Shown: positions 17,895 to 27,302, counted from the stretch's first letter. The stretch: 64,000 nucleotides of DNA from Burkholderia thailandensis E264 (GCF_000012365.1 NC_007651.1:558001-622000), one strand, 5' to 3'. The notes: generated from the sequence alone by a model not told the origin. Translations and numbers: made by a program.

Positions 17895-18902
17895 ATGGCG
17901 TTATTGGAAAACGGCTTTTCCGGGGAAACCAGTTTGCTGCGCGCGCGCCACGTATTGGGTCGCGATCCGCAGCGTTGCGACACGGTCATCTCCGATCCGT
18001 ACGTATCGCGCATTCACGCCAGCATCTGCTGGACGGCGGGGCGCTGGGAACTGCACGATCACGGGCGAAACGGCACGTTCGTGTCCGGGCGATTCGTCGG
18101 CGAGGGCGAGTGCGTGGTGCTGCGCGACGGCGATCTGCTCCAGTTCGGCAGCGCGGGTTCCGTTCGCTGGCGCGCGCGCGAGTTGGGCGAGCCCGTCGAC
18201 ATGCTATGGCCGCTGCGCTCGCCCGCGCAGCCGATCGCGCTCGATCGCGCGCAGGCGCTGCCGGGCGCCGCGTTCACCGTCAGCCGCTCCGCGCAGGGCG
18301 ACTGGCTCTGCGACGACACGACGCCCGCACGCGTGCTGCACGACGGCGACGCGGTGACCTGCGGCGAATTCGCGTGGCAACTGGTGCTTGCCCATCGCAA
18401 CGTGACGGCCGCGCTGCCGCGCGCGGCGCAGGCGGCGACGCTGCCGCAGCGCGTCGACTTCACGGTGAGCCGCGACGAGGAGCATGTGACGGCGACGCTG
18501 CATACGCGCGGCGGCGCGGTCGATCTCGGCGCGCGCGCCCATCACTATTGTCTCGTGACGCTCGCGCGCGCGCGCTTCGCCGATGCGCAAGCGGGCTACG
18601 ACGCGGCTTCGCGGGGCTGGATCGAACTCGACGTGCTCGCGCGGATGCTCGGCCTCGACGAATCGCACGTCAACGTGCAGATCCATCGCGCCCGCACGCA
18701 GTTCCTGCCGCTCCTGTCTCCCGGCTCCGCCGAACTCGTCGAGCGCCGCCGCGGCGGCGTGCGCTTCGGTGCGCTGGCATTCCGCGTCGTGCGCGGCGAT
18801 CGGCTCGAATGCGAGTCGGCCGAGGCCGGCGCTTCGGCGCCGCTGCCCGATCCGCTCGCGCGCGGCGCGGCGACGTTCGTGTCGCCCGTCGCGCTCGGCT
18901 GA
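17895..18902 (+). CDS. FHA-domain protein of the TOMM locus (335 aa)
   Basis: Residues ~15-95 form a forkhead-associated domain with the expected signatures LGRDPQRCD, SRIHASI (the phosphothreonine-binding Ser-Arg...His) and GRNGTFVSG. FHA domains bind phosphothreonine, so this protein is a natural reader of the kinase encoded 10 bp downstream. The C-terminal ~120 residues include a helical region (WIELDVLARMLGLDESHVNVQIHRAR) that looks like a helix-turn-helix fold. The protein could therefore be a phosphorylation-controlled regulator (inference). It is the first gene of the plus-strand cluster. Confidence 0.85.
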   Translation: MALLENGFSGETSLLRARHVLGRDPQRCDTVISDPYVSRIHASICWTAGRWELHDHGRNGTFVSGRFVGEGECVVLRDGDLLQFGSAGSVRWRARELGEPVDMLWPLRSPAQPIALDRAQALPGAAFTVSRSAQGDWLCDDTTPARVLHDGDAVTCGEFAWQLVLAHRNVTAALPRAAQAATLPQRVDFTVSRDEEHVTATLHTRGGAVDLGARAHHYCLVTLARARFADAQAGYDAASRGWIELDVLARMLGLDESHVNVQIHRARTQFLPLLSPGSAELVERRRGGVRFGALAFRVVRGDRLECESAEAGASAPLPDPLARGAATFVSPVALG

Positions 18903-18912
18903 GCGGCGCTAC

Positions 18913-21900
18913 ATGTCCGCTCCTGTTCTGGATGAACGCGCGCGCGCCGGCCATCGCCGTTCGCCGCGCGGGCTTGTGCCGCCGCTGCCTGGCGAAGGCG
19001 ACGAACTGCAAGGCGAGCATCGCTACCGGCTGGGCGGGGTGATCGGCGAAGGCGGCGCGGGCCGCGTGCACGAGGCGATCCGGCTCGACACGTCGCAGCG
19101 CGTCGCGATCAAGCTGCTGCTCGAGGACGCGCCGCGCGGCGCGCGCGAGCGCACCCGGCTGCGCGCGCGCTTTCGGCGCGAGATGGCGCTGTGCGCGCGG
19201 CTGTCGCATCCGCATGTCGTCGCGCTGCTCGACAGCGGCGAGACGCCGGACGGCCTGCTGTTCGCCGTGTTCGAGCACGTCGCGGGCCGCACGCTGCGCG
19301 CGCGGCTCGCGGCCGACGGCGCGCTGCCCGCCGAGGCGACGGGCGCGCTGATGGCGCAGGTGCTGGACGGTCTCGCGCACGCGCATGCGAACGGCGTCGT
19401 GCATCGCGACCTGAAGCCGCAGAACGTGATGGTGACGACGCTCGACGGCGAGCCGTGCGCGAAGATCCTCGATTTCGGAATCGGCGCGCTGCTGCCCGAT
19501 GCGCGCGCGGCCGACGAACTGACGCTCACCGCGACGACCGAGGTGCTCGGCTCGCCGCAGTATTGCGCGCCGGAGCAGTTGCGCGGCGAGCCGCCGACCG
19601 CGAAAAGCGATTTCTACGCGTGGGGCCTGATGGTGATCGAGTGCCTGACCGGGCATCCGGTGATGCAGGGCGCGAGCGTCGCGGACGTGCTGTATCAGCA
19701 TCTGAGCCCCGTCGACGTCGCGCTGCCGCCCGCGATCGCCGCGCATCCGCTTGGCGACGTGCTGCGCGATGCGCTGAACAAGGACCCGCGGCTGCGCGCG
19801 GAGTCCGCGCAGGCGCTCGCGAACCGGTTTCGCGCGATCCACTTTCCGGCGCTCGTCGGTGGCCTGCGCTACGGGCGGCGCGCGCAGGCGGAGCCGGGCG
19901 TCGCGTATCGCGAACCGGGCAGGACGATCGCACCCGACGCGCCCGTCGGCCGTCGGCAGGTCACGGCGCTATGCTGCCGCGTTACGGTCGTCGCGACCGG
20001 CGCGCAGCCGGACGATGCGGCAGCGGCCGAGGAGGCGCTCGACGCATTCCACGCGCAGTGGCTCACGCGCTGCTCGGACATCGCGGTGCGCTACGGCGGC
20101 CACGTCGCGGGCGCGCTCGGCGACACGCTGCTGGTCTATTTCGGCTACCCGGAAGGCATCGATCGTCCCGCGCAGCGCGCGTGCCGCGCGGCGCTCGAAA
20201 TGACGCGGCATGCGGGGCAGCCGGCGGACGCGCCGTGCTCGCCCGGCGCCGGTGCGAGCGCGCCGGCGTGGAGGATCGAGATCGCGGGCGCGATTCACGT
20301 CGGCACCGCGCTTGCGAACGCGCGCGGCGCGTCGGGCGGCGCGATCGCGAGCGCGGCGGTCGGGCTGCAGCGCATCGCGCCGCCGGGCGGCATCCTGCTG
20401 AGCGACGAGGCGGCGCGCGCGCTCGAGCGCCACGTCGACGCCGCGGCGACGCCGCTCGTGTTCGCCGCACCCGGCGCCGCGCCGCAGCCGGTGCGCGAGC
20501 TGCTCGGCGAGCGCTACGAGCGCGGGCCGTTCGAATCGCTGGAGCTCGGCGACGCTGCGCCCATCGTCGGCCGTGACCGCGAGCAGGCGGCGCTTGCGCG
20601 CGCATGGCGCGACGCGGTGCGCGCGGCGGCGGGCGGCACGCGCGCGCAGCGGCGCGCGACGCTCGTCGTCGGCGAGCCGGGCATCGGCAAGTCGCGGCTC
20701 GTGCATGCGTTGCGCGAGACGGTGCGCGCGCAGCGCGGCGCGTGCGCCGCGTGCGTGTGCCTGCCCGAGCAGACGAACCATGCGCTCTTTCCGATCCTGC
20801 GTTTCGTGCGCGCGCGCTGGCAGCTCGATGCGGGCGATCCGCACGCGCTCGACCGGATGCTCGAAGCGTTCGACGGCGATCGGGCGTCCGCGCGCGCGAC
20901 GCTTGCCGCGTGGCTCGGCCTGCCGGGCGGCGCGCACACGCTGCGCTGGTCGGGCGCGCGGCAGCAGCAGGCGCTCTTCGACGTGCTGTGCCAGTTGCTC
21001 GGCTCGCTCGGCGGCCGCGCTCCCGTGCTGCTGATCGTCGACGACGTGCAATGGTGCGACAGCGCGACAGGCGATTTTCTCGACGCGCTCGTGCGTCATC
21101 CGGCATGCGCGGCGGTGTGCGTCGTGCTGACGTCGCGGCCGGAGCAGCTCGAGCGGTGGCGGCGCGGCACCGAGCGGCTGATGCTGCGCCGCCTGTCGGC
21201 CGCCGCGACGCGCAATCTGATCGTGTCGCTGATGCCCGGCGCGGTCGCGGACCGCGCGGCGCTCGACTTCCTCGTGAAGCGCACGGGCGGCGTGCCGCTG
21301 TACGTCGAGGAAACGATCCGCGCGCTCGCCGAAGGCGGCGTCGCGCCGACCGCGAGCGGGCGCCTGCCGGACCTCGCGGAAGCCGGACGATGTCCGCTGC
21401 CGGGCAGCTTGCGCGAGACGCTCGAGCTCGCGCTCGAACGTGCGGACGGCGCACTCGACACCGTGCAGCTCGCCGCGACGATCGGCCTCGAAGTCGATGC
21501 GCGGCTGCTCGCCGAAGCCTCGCCGCACGCGGGCGCGGAACTTGACGACCGGTTGCGGCGGCTGCTCGAAGGCCGCGTGCTGTACGCGCAGCACCGGATC
21601 GGCGGCGCGACGTACGTGTTTCGCCACGCGCTGCTGCGCGAGGCCGCGTACGAATCGATGCCGGCCGCGATGCGCCGCGAGCATCACCGGCGCGTCGCGC
21701 GGGCGCTGCTCGCGCGCGGAGCGGACGGCGATCCCGCGGCGCTTTCGGCGAGCATCGCCGACCATTTCGCGCGCGCGCACGCGTTCGCCGACGCGGTGCC
21801 GCACGGCATCGAGGCCGCGCGCCACGCGCTCGCGCGCGCGTTGCACGACGACGCGATCCGCTACGCGGGCGCGGTGCGCGGCTGGCTGCTGCATTGCGAC

Positions 21901-22974
21901 TACCCGGGGCAGCAGGAGGACGCGGTTTCGGTCGACCTGACGCTCGCGCACGCGCAGATGGCGCGCGACGGCTGGGGCGATCCGCGCGTGCGCGAGCATA
22001 CCGACCGCGTGCTGTCGCGCGTCGGCGAGCTGAGCGACGCGAAGGCGGCCGTGAGCGCGTTGTGGACGGTCGCCGTGTATCACCACGTCGCCGGCGATCG
22101 CGAAGCGGTGCGGCGCACCGGCGCGCAGCTCTCGGCGCTCGCGCACGCGTCGGCGCGCGAGGATCTGCGCGTCGCGGCCGATACGCTGCGCGGCATGGCG
22201 CTCTGGATCGACGGCCATTACACGCTCGCGCTCGACGCATTCGACGCGGCGCTCGCCGCGTACGACCCGCGCCGCGACGGCGATCATCGGCGCACGTTCG
22301 GCCTCGACACGCGCGCGTGGGCGCTGTCCGCGCGCGCGAGCGTGCTCTGGGGCATCGACGACGACGTCCCGGGCACGCTCGCGCTCGCGCGCGATGCGGT
22401 GCATCTCGCGACCTGCAGCGATCATCTGCCCACGATCGGCGTGACGATGATGTATCTCGCGCGGATGCAGCAATGCGCGGGCGACAGGGACGGCGCGCGC
22501 GCGACGGCGGACGCGGCGCTGGGGCTGTCGCGCTGCTACGGGCTCAACGCGGTCGAACGCTACGCGGCCGTCGTGCGCGCGTGGTGCGACGGCGATCGCG
22601 ACGCGGCGCGCGCGAACGTCGATGCGCTGCGCGAGTCGGGATGCCTGCTGGGCCTCACGTATTACGCGTCGGTCGTCGCCGATATCGATGCGGAGCGCGG
22701 CGACGCGCACGCCGCGATCGCGACGCTCGACGAATGCGTCGCGCTTGCCGAAGCGATGGACGAGCGCTATTACGTCGCGGAACTGCTGCTCAAGAAGGCG
22801 CATTGCGTGCGCGATGCGTACGGCCGCCGCGCGGCCGACGAAATCGATGCGCTGTGCGCGCGGGCCGCCGCGGTCGCACGGCAGGGCGGCATGGCTCGAA
22901 TCGCGAAGAAAGCGCAGACGGAGCTGCGCGAGCTGCACCGAGGACTCCGCTCAACCATTGGAGAAGAGCGATGA
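18913..22974 (+). CDS. TOMM system Ser/Thr kinase / cyclase-homology / ATPase fusion protein
   Basis: A 1353-aa protein matching the known Burkholderia family 'TOMM system kinase/cyclase fusion protein'. The kinase (~35-305) has the glycine loop GEGGAGRV, VAIK, catalytic HRDLKPQN (~164), DFG (~187) and the CAPEQ motif, so it should be active. A class III cyclase-homology region (~340-540) keeps GALGDTLLVYFGYP, but the first metal-binding Asp is replaced (VTALCCRVTVVA), so it is probably not a cyclase. An AAA/NB-ARC-like ATPase follows (Walker A GEPGIGKS ~590, Walker B LLIVDDVQW ~709), then TPR-like repeats to the end. This is LuxR/AfsR-type architecture without the DNA-binding domain. The stop overlaps the next ATG by 4 bp. 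Exact biochemical role in peptide maturation is unknown. Confidence 0.9.
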   Translation: MSAPVLDERARAGHRRSPRGLVPPLPGEGDELQGEHRYRLGGVIGEGGAGRVHEAIRLDTSQRVAIKLLLEDAPRGARERTRLRARFRREMALCARLSHPHVVALLDSGETPDGLLFAVFEHVAGRTLRARLAADGALPAEATGALMAQVLDGLAHAHANGVVHRDLKPQNVMVTTLDGEPCAKILDFGIGALLPDARAADELTLTATTEVLGSPQYCAPEQLRGEPPTAKSDFYAWGLMVIECLTGHPVMQGASVADVLYQHLSPVDVALPPAIAAHPLGDVLRDALNKDPRLRAESAQALANRFRAIHFPALVGGLRYGRRAQAEPGVAYREPGRTIAPDAPVGRRQVTALCCRVTVVATGAQPDDAAAAEEALDAFHAQWLTRCSDIAVRYGGHVAGALGDTLLVYFGYPEGIDRPAQRACRAALEMTRHAGQPADAPCSPGAGASAPAWRIEIAGAIHVGTALANARGASGGAIASAAVGLQRIAPPGGILLSDEAARALERHVDAAATPLVFAAPGAAPQPVRELLGERYERGPFESLELGDAAPIVGRDREQAALARAWRDAVRAAAGGTRAQRRATLVVGEPGIGKSRLVHALRETVRAQRGACAACVCLPEQTNHALFPILRFVRARWQLDAGDPHALDRMLEAFDGDRASARATLAAWLGLPGGAHTLRWSGARQQQALFDVLCQLLGSLGGRAPVLLIVDDVQWCDSATGDFLDALVRHPACAAVCVVLTSRPEQLERWRRGTERLMLRRLSAAATRNLIVSLMPGAVADRAALDFLVKRTGGVPLYVEETIRALAEGGVAPTASGRLPDLAEAGRCPLPGSLRETLELALERADGALDTVQLAATIGLEVDARLLAEASPHAGAELDDRLRRLLEGRVLYAQHRIGGATYVFRHALLREAAYESMPAAMRREHHRRVARALLARGADGDPAALSASIADHFARAHAFADAVPHGIEAARHALARALHDDAIRYAGAVRGWLLHCDYPGQQEDAVSVDLTLAHAQMARDGWGDPRVREHTDRVLSRVGELSDAKAAVSALWTVAVYHHVAGDREAVRRTGAQLSALAHASAREDLRVAADTLRGMALWIDGHYTLALDAFDAALAAYDPRRDGDHRRTFGLDTRAWALSARASVLWGIDDDVPGTLALARDAVHLATCSDHLPTIGVTMMYLARMQQCAGDRDGARATADAALGLSRCYGLNAVERYAAVVRAWCDGDRDAARANVDALRESGCLLGLTYYASVVADIDAERGDAHAAIATLDECVALAEAMDERYYVAELLLKKAHCVRDAYGRRAADEIDALCARAAAVARQGGMARIAKKAQTELRELHRGLRSTIGEER

Positions 22975-23333
22975 CAGACCGAAGCCCAAGCATGCCGACG
23001 TACGACCAGTTTCTCGAATACCGCGCGGTGATCGTGCAGGCGATCGCGGTTGCGTGGCACGACAAAGCGTTTCTCGACGATCTGGTCGAGCATCCCGTCG
23101 AAACGCTGCACAAGCGTTTCGACTACCGGTTCCCGATGAAGATGCATCTGAAGGTGCACAAGCAGAGCGCGACGTGGACGCCGCTCGTGAACGGCGGCTG
23201 GACGACGAACGAAATCAACGGCCTCGAGCTCGTGCTGCCGCCGGCGCCGAAGCCGGAGCAGTGCGCCGCCGCGCTCGCCGCGTACAACGCGAAGCACATC
23301 AGTCTGTTCGGACCGGACCGCAAGGAGATCTGA
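22971..23333 (+). CDS. TOMM precursor peptide 1, nitrile-hydratase-leader type (120 aa)
   Basis: A long leader resembling the nitrile hydratase alpha subunit (YRAVIVQAIAVAWHDKAF, then PVETLHKRFDYRFP), typical of NHLP-type ribosomal precursors, including the Burkholderia two-precursor family named after BMA_0021/BMA_0022. The C-terminus after the shared ALAAYN motif is AKHISLFGPDRKEI: one Ser, no Cys or Thr, so there is little for an azoline-forming enzyme to act on. It may be a partner or decoy of precursor 2, or a degenerate precursor (inference). ATG overlaps the kinase stop; ribosome-binding site GGAGAAGAGCG. Confidence 0.85.
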   Translation: MTDRSPSMPTYDQFLEYRAVIVQAIAVAWHDKAFLDDLVEHPVETLHKRFDYRFPMKMHLKVHKQSATWTPLVNGGWTTNEINGLELVLPPAPKPEQCAAALAAYNAKHISLFGPDRKEI

Positions 23334-23334
23334 C

Positions 23335-23697
23335 ATGGCCGACAACAACGCCGTCCCCACCCAGCAATCGCTGCTCGAGTTCCAGGAAATCTACCTTCGC
23401 GCGATCGCGCTGGCGTGGGAGAACGAGGAGTTCAAGCGCAAGCTGCTCGCCGATCCGCACGACGCGCTCGAACGCTATCTCGACTATCGCTGCCCGTGGA
23501 TACTGAATCTCAAGATCGTCGAAGCGCCCGCGAACGAGCCTGCCTATGGCTGGAATGCCGAAAAGCAGCGCTGGTATCTGCCTGTCAATTCGTTGAGCGT
23601 CGGCATTCCGGCGCAACCCGCGAACCTCGCTGAAGAAGCCATCGCGCTCGCCGCGTACAACGACGCCGGGCCCGCCTACCTCTTCACCTGCTGCTGA
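23335..23697 (+). CDS. TOMM precursor peptide 2 with Thr-Cys-Cys C-terminus (120 aa)
   Basis: Paralogue of precursor 1 and of the same length. The leader has LLEFQEIYLRAIALAWENEE and DALERYLDYRCPW, and the same ALAAYN motif precedes the predicted core DAGPAYLFTCC. The terminal Thr-Cys-Cys are good substrates for cyclodehydration to (methyl)oxazoline and thiazolines. It starts 1 bp after the precursor 1 stop with AAGGAGATCTGAC as ribosome-binding site, so the two peptides are made from one message. The final product and its activity are not known. Confidence 0.88.
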   Translation: MADNNAVPTQQSLLEFQEIYLRAIALAWENEEFKRKLLADPHDALERYLDYRCPWILNLKIVEAPANEPAYGWNAEKQRWYLPVNSLSVGIPAQPANLAEEAIALAAYNDAGPAYLFTCC

Positions 23698-23785
23698 GCC
23701 GTTCACACGGCGACCTGCGGCGCGGCCCGGCGCATTTCGCGCGCGGACCGCGCTTTTCGATCGCGGTATCCCGTACGGGTGGGCG

Positions 23786-26056
23786 ATGCTCGACGACTTC
23801 TCGCGCGTGCTGCGTTTCAAGCCGCATCTGCTGGTGCGCGACACCGGCTCCGGCGCGTTGTATGTGGTGGACGAATTCAGACGCTCGGTGTTGCCGGGCG
23901 ACGTGTTTCCCGCGCTCGCCGCGTGCATGCGCGATCGCCTGACGATCGCGCAGACGTTCGCGGCGCTCGCCGCGCGGTTTTCTCAATGGGAGGTGCTCGC
24001 CGCGCTCGATCACCTGGTGCGGCGCGGTTACGTGCGCGCCGACGCGCCCGGCGAGCGCGACGCGGCGATCGGCTTCTATGAGCGCACGGGCGTCGACGGC
24101 GATGCGGCGAGCGACATCGCGTCGCGCCTCGCGGTCGCCGTCGACGCGTTCGGCGTGGACCCGCGCGCGCAGCTCGACGCATTCGCCGCGTGCGGCATCG
24201 GCGTCGCGCCCGACGCGCCGCTGACGGTCGCGCTCGCGGACGGCTACGAGCGCGCCGAATTGATCGACGCCGCCGAACGCGCGGCGGCGCGCGGCGACGC
24301 ACTGCTCGTCGTCGTTCCCGATCGCGTGGAGCCGCTGCTGGGCCCGCTGCTCGGCCCGCCGGCCGGCGCGCGGTCGGCATCGGCCTCGACGGAGGAGGCG
24401 GGCGCCGACGCGCCGCCCTGCATCGAATGCGTGCGCTACTGGACCGCGCTGAACCGCCCGGTCGAGACGCTGCTCGCGCGCCTGCACGGCAGCGACGCGG
24501 CCCGCTTGCCGGGCGCGCATAGCCGTGCGAGCGAAGCCGCCGTCGCGGCCGTCGTCGCGTCGTTCGTCGAGCAGATCGCGGTGAACGCGCAGCGCCGCCG
24601 CCATGCGAGCGCGCACATCGTGTCGCTGCGTGTCGACACGCTCGCCACCGCCGCGCATCGCGTCGTCAGGCGGCCGCAATGTCCGCGCTGCGGCAACGCG
24701 CGATGGATGCGCGAGCAGGCCGAGCGCCCGGTGACGCTCGCATCGGCGGATGCGGGCGCGCGCCGCGAGGGCGGCTATCGGACACTCGCCGCCGCCGAGC
24801 TCGTCAAACGCTACGGACATCTGATTTCCCCGGTGAGCGGCCCGATCGCCTATCTGCATCCGATGCCCGGGCGCAACGCCGGCCTGCGGCACGTCTACGT
24901 CGCCGGCTACCTGGTGTGTCCGCCGAGCGCGCCGCGCGAGAACCGTTTCGACAAGCTGTGCTCGGGCAAGGGCGCGAGCGACGCGCAGGCGCGCGCGAGC
25001 GCGCTCGCCGAGGCGCTCGAACGCTTCAGCGGCGTTCATCAGGGCGACGAGGCGACGCTGCGCGGCAGCCTCGCGGAGCTGTCCGCGCACGCGCCGCCGG
25101 GTGGCGGCCCGATCGACGTCAACGCGCTGCAGCAATACAGCGATCGCCAGTTCGAGCGGCGCGAGCGCCACAACGCGACGACCGACGATCCGCGCAAGCA
25201 GGTGCCGCAGCGCTTCACGCGCGACAGCGTGATCGACTGGACGCCCGCATGGTCGATCGCGACGGGCGCGCGGCGGCTCGTGCCGCTTGCCTACTGCTAT
25301 GCGGAAACGCCGGCCGCGAGCGGCGCCGCCTATTGCGTGCACAACCCGAACGGCTGCGCGGCGGGCGCGTGCATCGAGGAGGCGATCCTGCAGGGCCTGC
25401 TCGAACTCGTCGAGCGCGATGCCGTCGCGATCTGGTGGTACAACATGCTGCGCCGGCCGGCCGTCGACATCGAGAGCTTCGGCGATCCGTACTTCGATGC
25501 GCTCGTCGCCGACTATGCGTCGCTCGGCTGGCGCCTGTGGGCGCTCGACATCACGCACGACCTGCGCATGCCGGTATTCGTCGCGCTCGCGCGCGAAACG
25601 GCGACAGGGCGTTTCTCGATCGGCTTCGGCTGTCATCTCGACAGCCGGATCGCGTTGCAGCGCGCGCTCACCGAAGTGAACCAACTGCTCGACGTCGGCG
25701 CGTCGGCGCCGCCGCCGTGGGACGCCGACAAGCTGCCGGACGACGCGTTCCTCCATCCCGATCCCGCGCTGCCGCCGACGCGCGGGCCGTCGCGGGCGTC
25801 GCACGGCGCGTGCGATCTGAAGGGCGACATCGAGAATGGCGTCGCGCGCTTGTCCGCGGCGGGCATCGATACGCTCGTCGTCGACAAGACGCGGCCCGAC
25901 ATCGGCCTGCCGGTCGTGCAGGTGATCGCGCCGGGCCTGTGTCACTTCTGGCCGCGCTTCGGCGCGCCGCGGCTGTATTCGGTGCCGGTTGCCGAGCGCT
26001 GGTGCGAGCGGCCGCGCGACGAGGACGAGCTCAATCGCGCGCTGCTGTTCCTGTAG
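23786..26056 (+). CDS. TOMM YcaO-type cyclodehydratase fused to a leader-binding domain
   Basis: A 756-aa enzyme. Residues ~1-95 form a winged-helix RRE-like region for leader binding (LLVRDTGSGALYVVDEF, VLAALDHLVRRGYV). The middle is a degenerate E1/ThiF-like part with two CxxC pairs, CIEC (~211) and CPRC (~300), expected to bind structural zinc. Residues ~330-756 are the ATP-dependent YcaO domain (SGKGASDAQARASALAEALE, EEAILQGLLELVERDAVAIW). Reaction: ATP-driven backbone cyclodehydration of Cys/Ser/Thr in the precursor core. It lies 88 bp after precursor 2. No McbC-type dehydrogenase is nearby, so azolines rather than azoles are expected. The C-terminus (RALLFL) lacks the proline-rich end of classical YcaO enzymes. 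Confidence 0.9.
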   Translation: MLDDFSRVLRFKPHLLVRDTGSGALYVVDEFRRSVLPGDVFPALAACMRDRLTIAQTFAALAARFSQWEVLAALDHLVRRGYVRADAPGERDAAIGFYERTGVDGDAASDIASRLAVAVDAFGVDPRAQLDAFAACGIGVAPDAPLTVALADGYERAELIDAAERAAARGDALLVVVPDRVEPLLGPLLGPPAGARSASASTEEAGADAPPCIECVRYWTALNRPVETLLARLHGSDAARLPGAHSRASEAAVAAVVASFVEQIAVNAQRRRHASAHIVSLRVDTLATAAHRVVRRPQCPRCGNARWMREQAERPVTLASADAGARREGGYRTLAAAELVKRYGHLISPVSGPIAYLHPMPGRNAGLRHVYVAGYLVCPPSAPRENRFDKLCSGKGASDAQARASALAEALERFSGVHQGDEATLRGSLAELSAHAPPGGGPIDVNALQQYSDRQFERRERHNATTDDPRKQVPQRFTRDSVIDWTPAWSIATGARRLVPLAYCYAETPAASGAAYCVHNPNGCAAGACIEEAILQGLLELVERDAVAIWWYNMLRRPAVDIESFGDPYFDALVADYASLGWRLWALDITHDLRMPVFVALARETATGRFSIGFGCHLDSRIALQRALTEVNQLLDVGASAPPPWDADKLPDDAFLHPDPALPPTRGPSRASHGACDLKGDIENGVARLSAAGIDTLVVDKTRPDIGLPVVQVIAPGLCHFWPRFGAPRLYSVPVAERWCERPRDEDELNRALLFL

Positions 26057-26139
26057 CGCAGGCCAGTTGCCGGGCTTGCGAGCGCCGCGCGTTCGATGCG
26101 TGCGGCGCGCGCATCGATATCATTCGACGAGGAGCGCAC

Positions 26140-26916
26140 GTGACGATTCAAGCGCCGAATCAACCGTTTGCCCGCCCGCCGCGCTTTGCCGACGCGGAGT
26201 GGCAGGCGCGCGTCCGGCTGGCGGCCGCGTACCGGATCTTCGATCACCTCGGCTGGAGCGAGCTGATCTACAACCACATCTCGCTGCGCGTGCCGGGCGA
26301 AGACACGCATTTCCTGATCAACCCGTTCGGGCTGCATTACCGCGAGGTGTGCGCATCGAATCTCGTGAAGGTCGACGTCGAAGGGCGCCCGGTCGGCCAC
26401 TCCGACTGGCCGATCAATCCGGCCGGCTTCACGTTTCATGCGGCGATTCACCTGGCGCTGCCCGACGCGCACTGCGTGATGCACGTGCACACGACGCCGA
26501 CGATGGCCGTGTGCGCGTCGCGGCGCGGGCTGTCGTACTCCAATTTCTATGCGGCGCAACTGCATGGGCGCGTCGCGCATCACGATTTCGAGGGCATCAC
26601 CGTGCGGCCGGACGAAGGCCGGCGGATCGTCGACAGCGCGGCGGGGCGTCCGGTGCTGCTGCTGCGCAATCATGGGCCCGTCGCGATCGGCCGCACGCTC
26701 GCGCACGCGTTCTCGTTGATGTGGCTGCTTCATCGCGCGTGCGAAGTGCAGGTCGCGACGCAGGCGCTCGGCGAGCCGCTCGAGATCGACGCGCCGATCC
26801 TGGAGGCGTGCGCGCGCGATTCGCTGAACCTCGATCCGCGCTACGGCGCGGGGCAGGATGCGTTCGACGCGCTGCAGCGGATCGTCGACCGGGTCGATCC
26901 GGGTTACCGGAGCTGA
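26140..26916 (+). CDS. class II aldolase/adducin family protein
   Basis: A 258-aa protein with the family's zinc and substrate signatures: YNHISLRVPG, INPFGLHYREV, HVHTTPTMAVCASR (the metal HxH) and LLRNHGPVAIG (third metal His). Members are zinc aldolases or adducin-like proteins acting on small phosphosugars or ketoacids; the substrate cannot be read from sequence. The start is GTG 26140, supported by CGAGGAGCGCAC just upstream; the open frame before it has no site. It follows the cyclodehydratase by 83 bp and closes the TOMM cluster. Whether it modifies the peptide or is a metabolic bystander is open. Confidence 0.85.
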   Translation: MTIQAPNQPFARPPRFADAEWQARVRLAAAYRIFDHLGWSELIYNHISLRVPGEDTHFLINPFGLHYREVCASNLVKVDVEGRPVGHSDWPINPAGFTFHAAIHLALPDAHCVMHVHTTPTMAVCASRRGLSYSNFYAAQLHGRVAHHDFEGITVRPDEGRRIVDSAAGRPVLLLRNHGPVAIGRTLAHAFSLMWLLHRACEVQVATQALGEPLEIDAPILEACARDSLNLDPRYGAGQDAFDALQRIVDRVDPGYRS

Positions 26917-27302
26917 ATGCGGCGGCGATTGTTCCGATCAAAATCGGTCGCCGGATTGACTTCAAATATTAAGAATCAATTGATCCGGCGCGTCCGCATT
27001 CGGAATTGAAATTTGATGGTTTATATTTCGAATTTCGCTTTCGTTCGATTATCTTATGGCGCAAGCGAGGTGGTGCCCTGGCGAATCACTTTCATTCGAC
27101 GCCGGGTTGAGCGCCAGGCCCGATATGCGATGGCGGGAAGGGAGCACGCCGGTTCTGGCGTGCGCAATTCGAAATGAATTGCGTCATCCAGCCCACACAC
27201 TCGCATTGCGATGTCGTGGATGATCGTATCGAGTTGAATGGGCGCAATCGAAATCGATTCGGCATCCGAATTTAGGACCGATTAATCGAATGCGCGCTCG
27301 AA
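26917..27302. other. AT-rich control region upstream of the GGDEF-EAL gene
   Basis: About 390 bp, clearly more AT-rich than its surroundings, with no credible gene. It holds two inverted repeats: CCTGGCG at 27077 with CGCCAGG near 27112 (possible terminator or operator without a T run) and the palindrome at 27163-27183. The abrupt composition change after the aldolase stop suggests regulatory DNA or the edge of an inserted segment. Confidence 0.45.
27163..27183. promoter_or_regulatory. 8+8 bp inverted repeat (possible operator)
   Basis: CGCAATTC, five-base spacer GAAAT, GAATTGCG: perfect arms, 120 bp before the first possible start of the GGDEF-EAL gene. The short spacer and AT-rich centre suit a dimeric repressor site; no regulator can be named. 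Confidence 0.4.
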
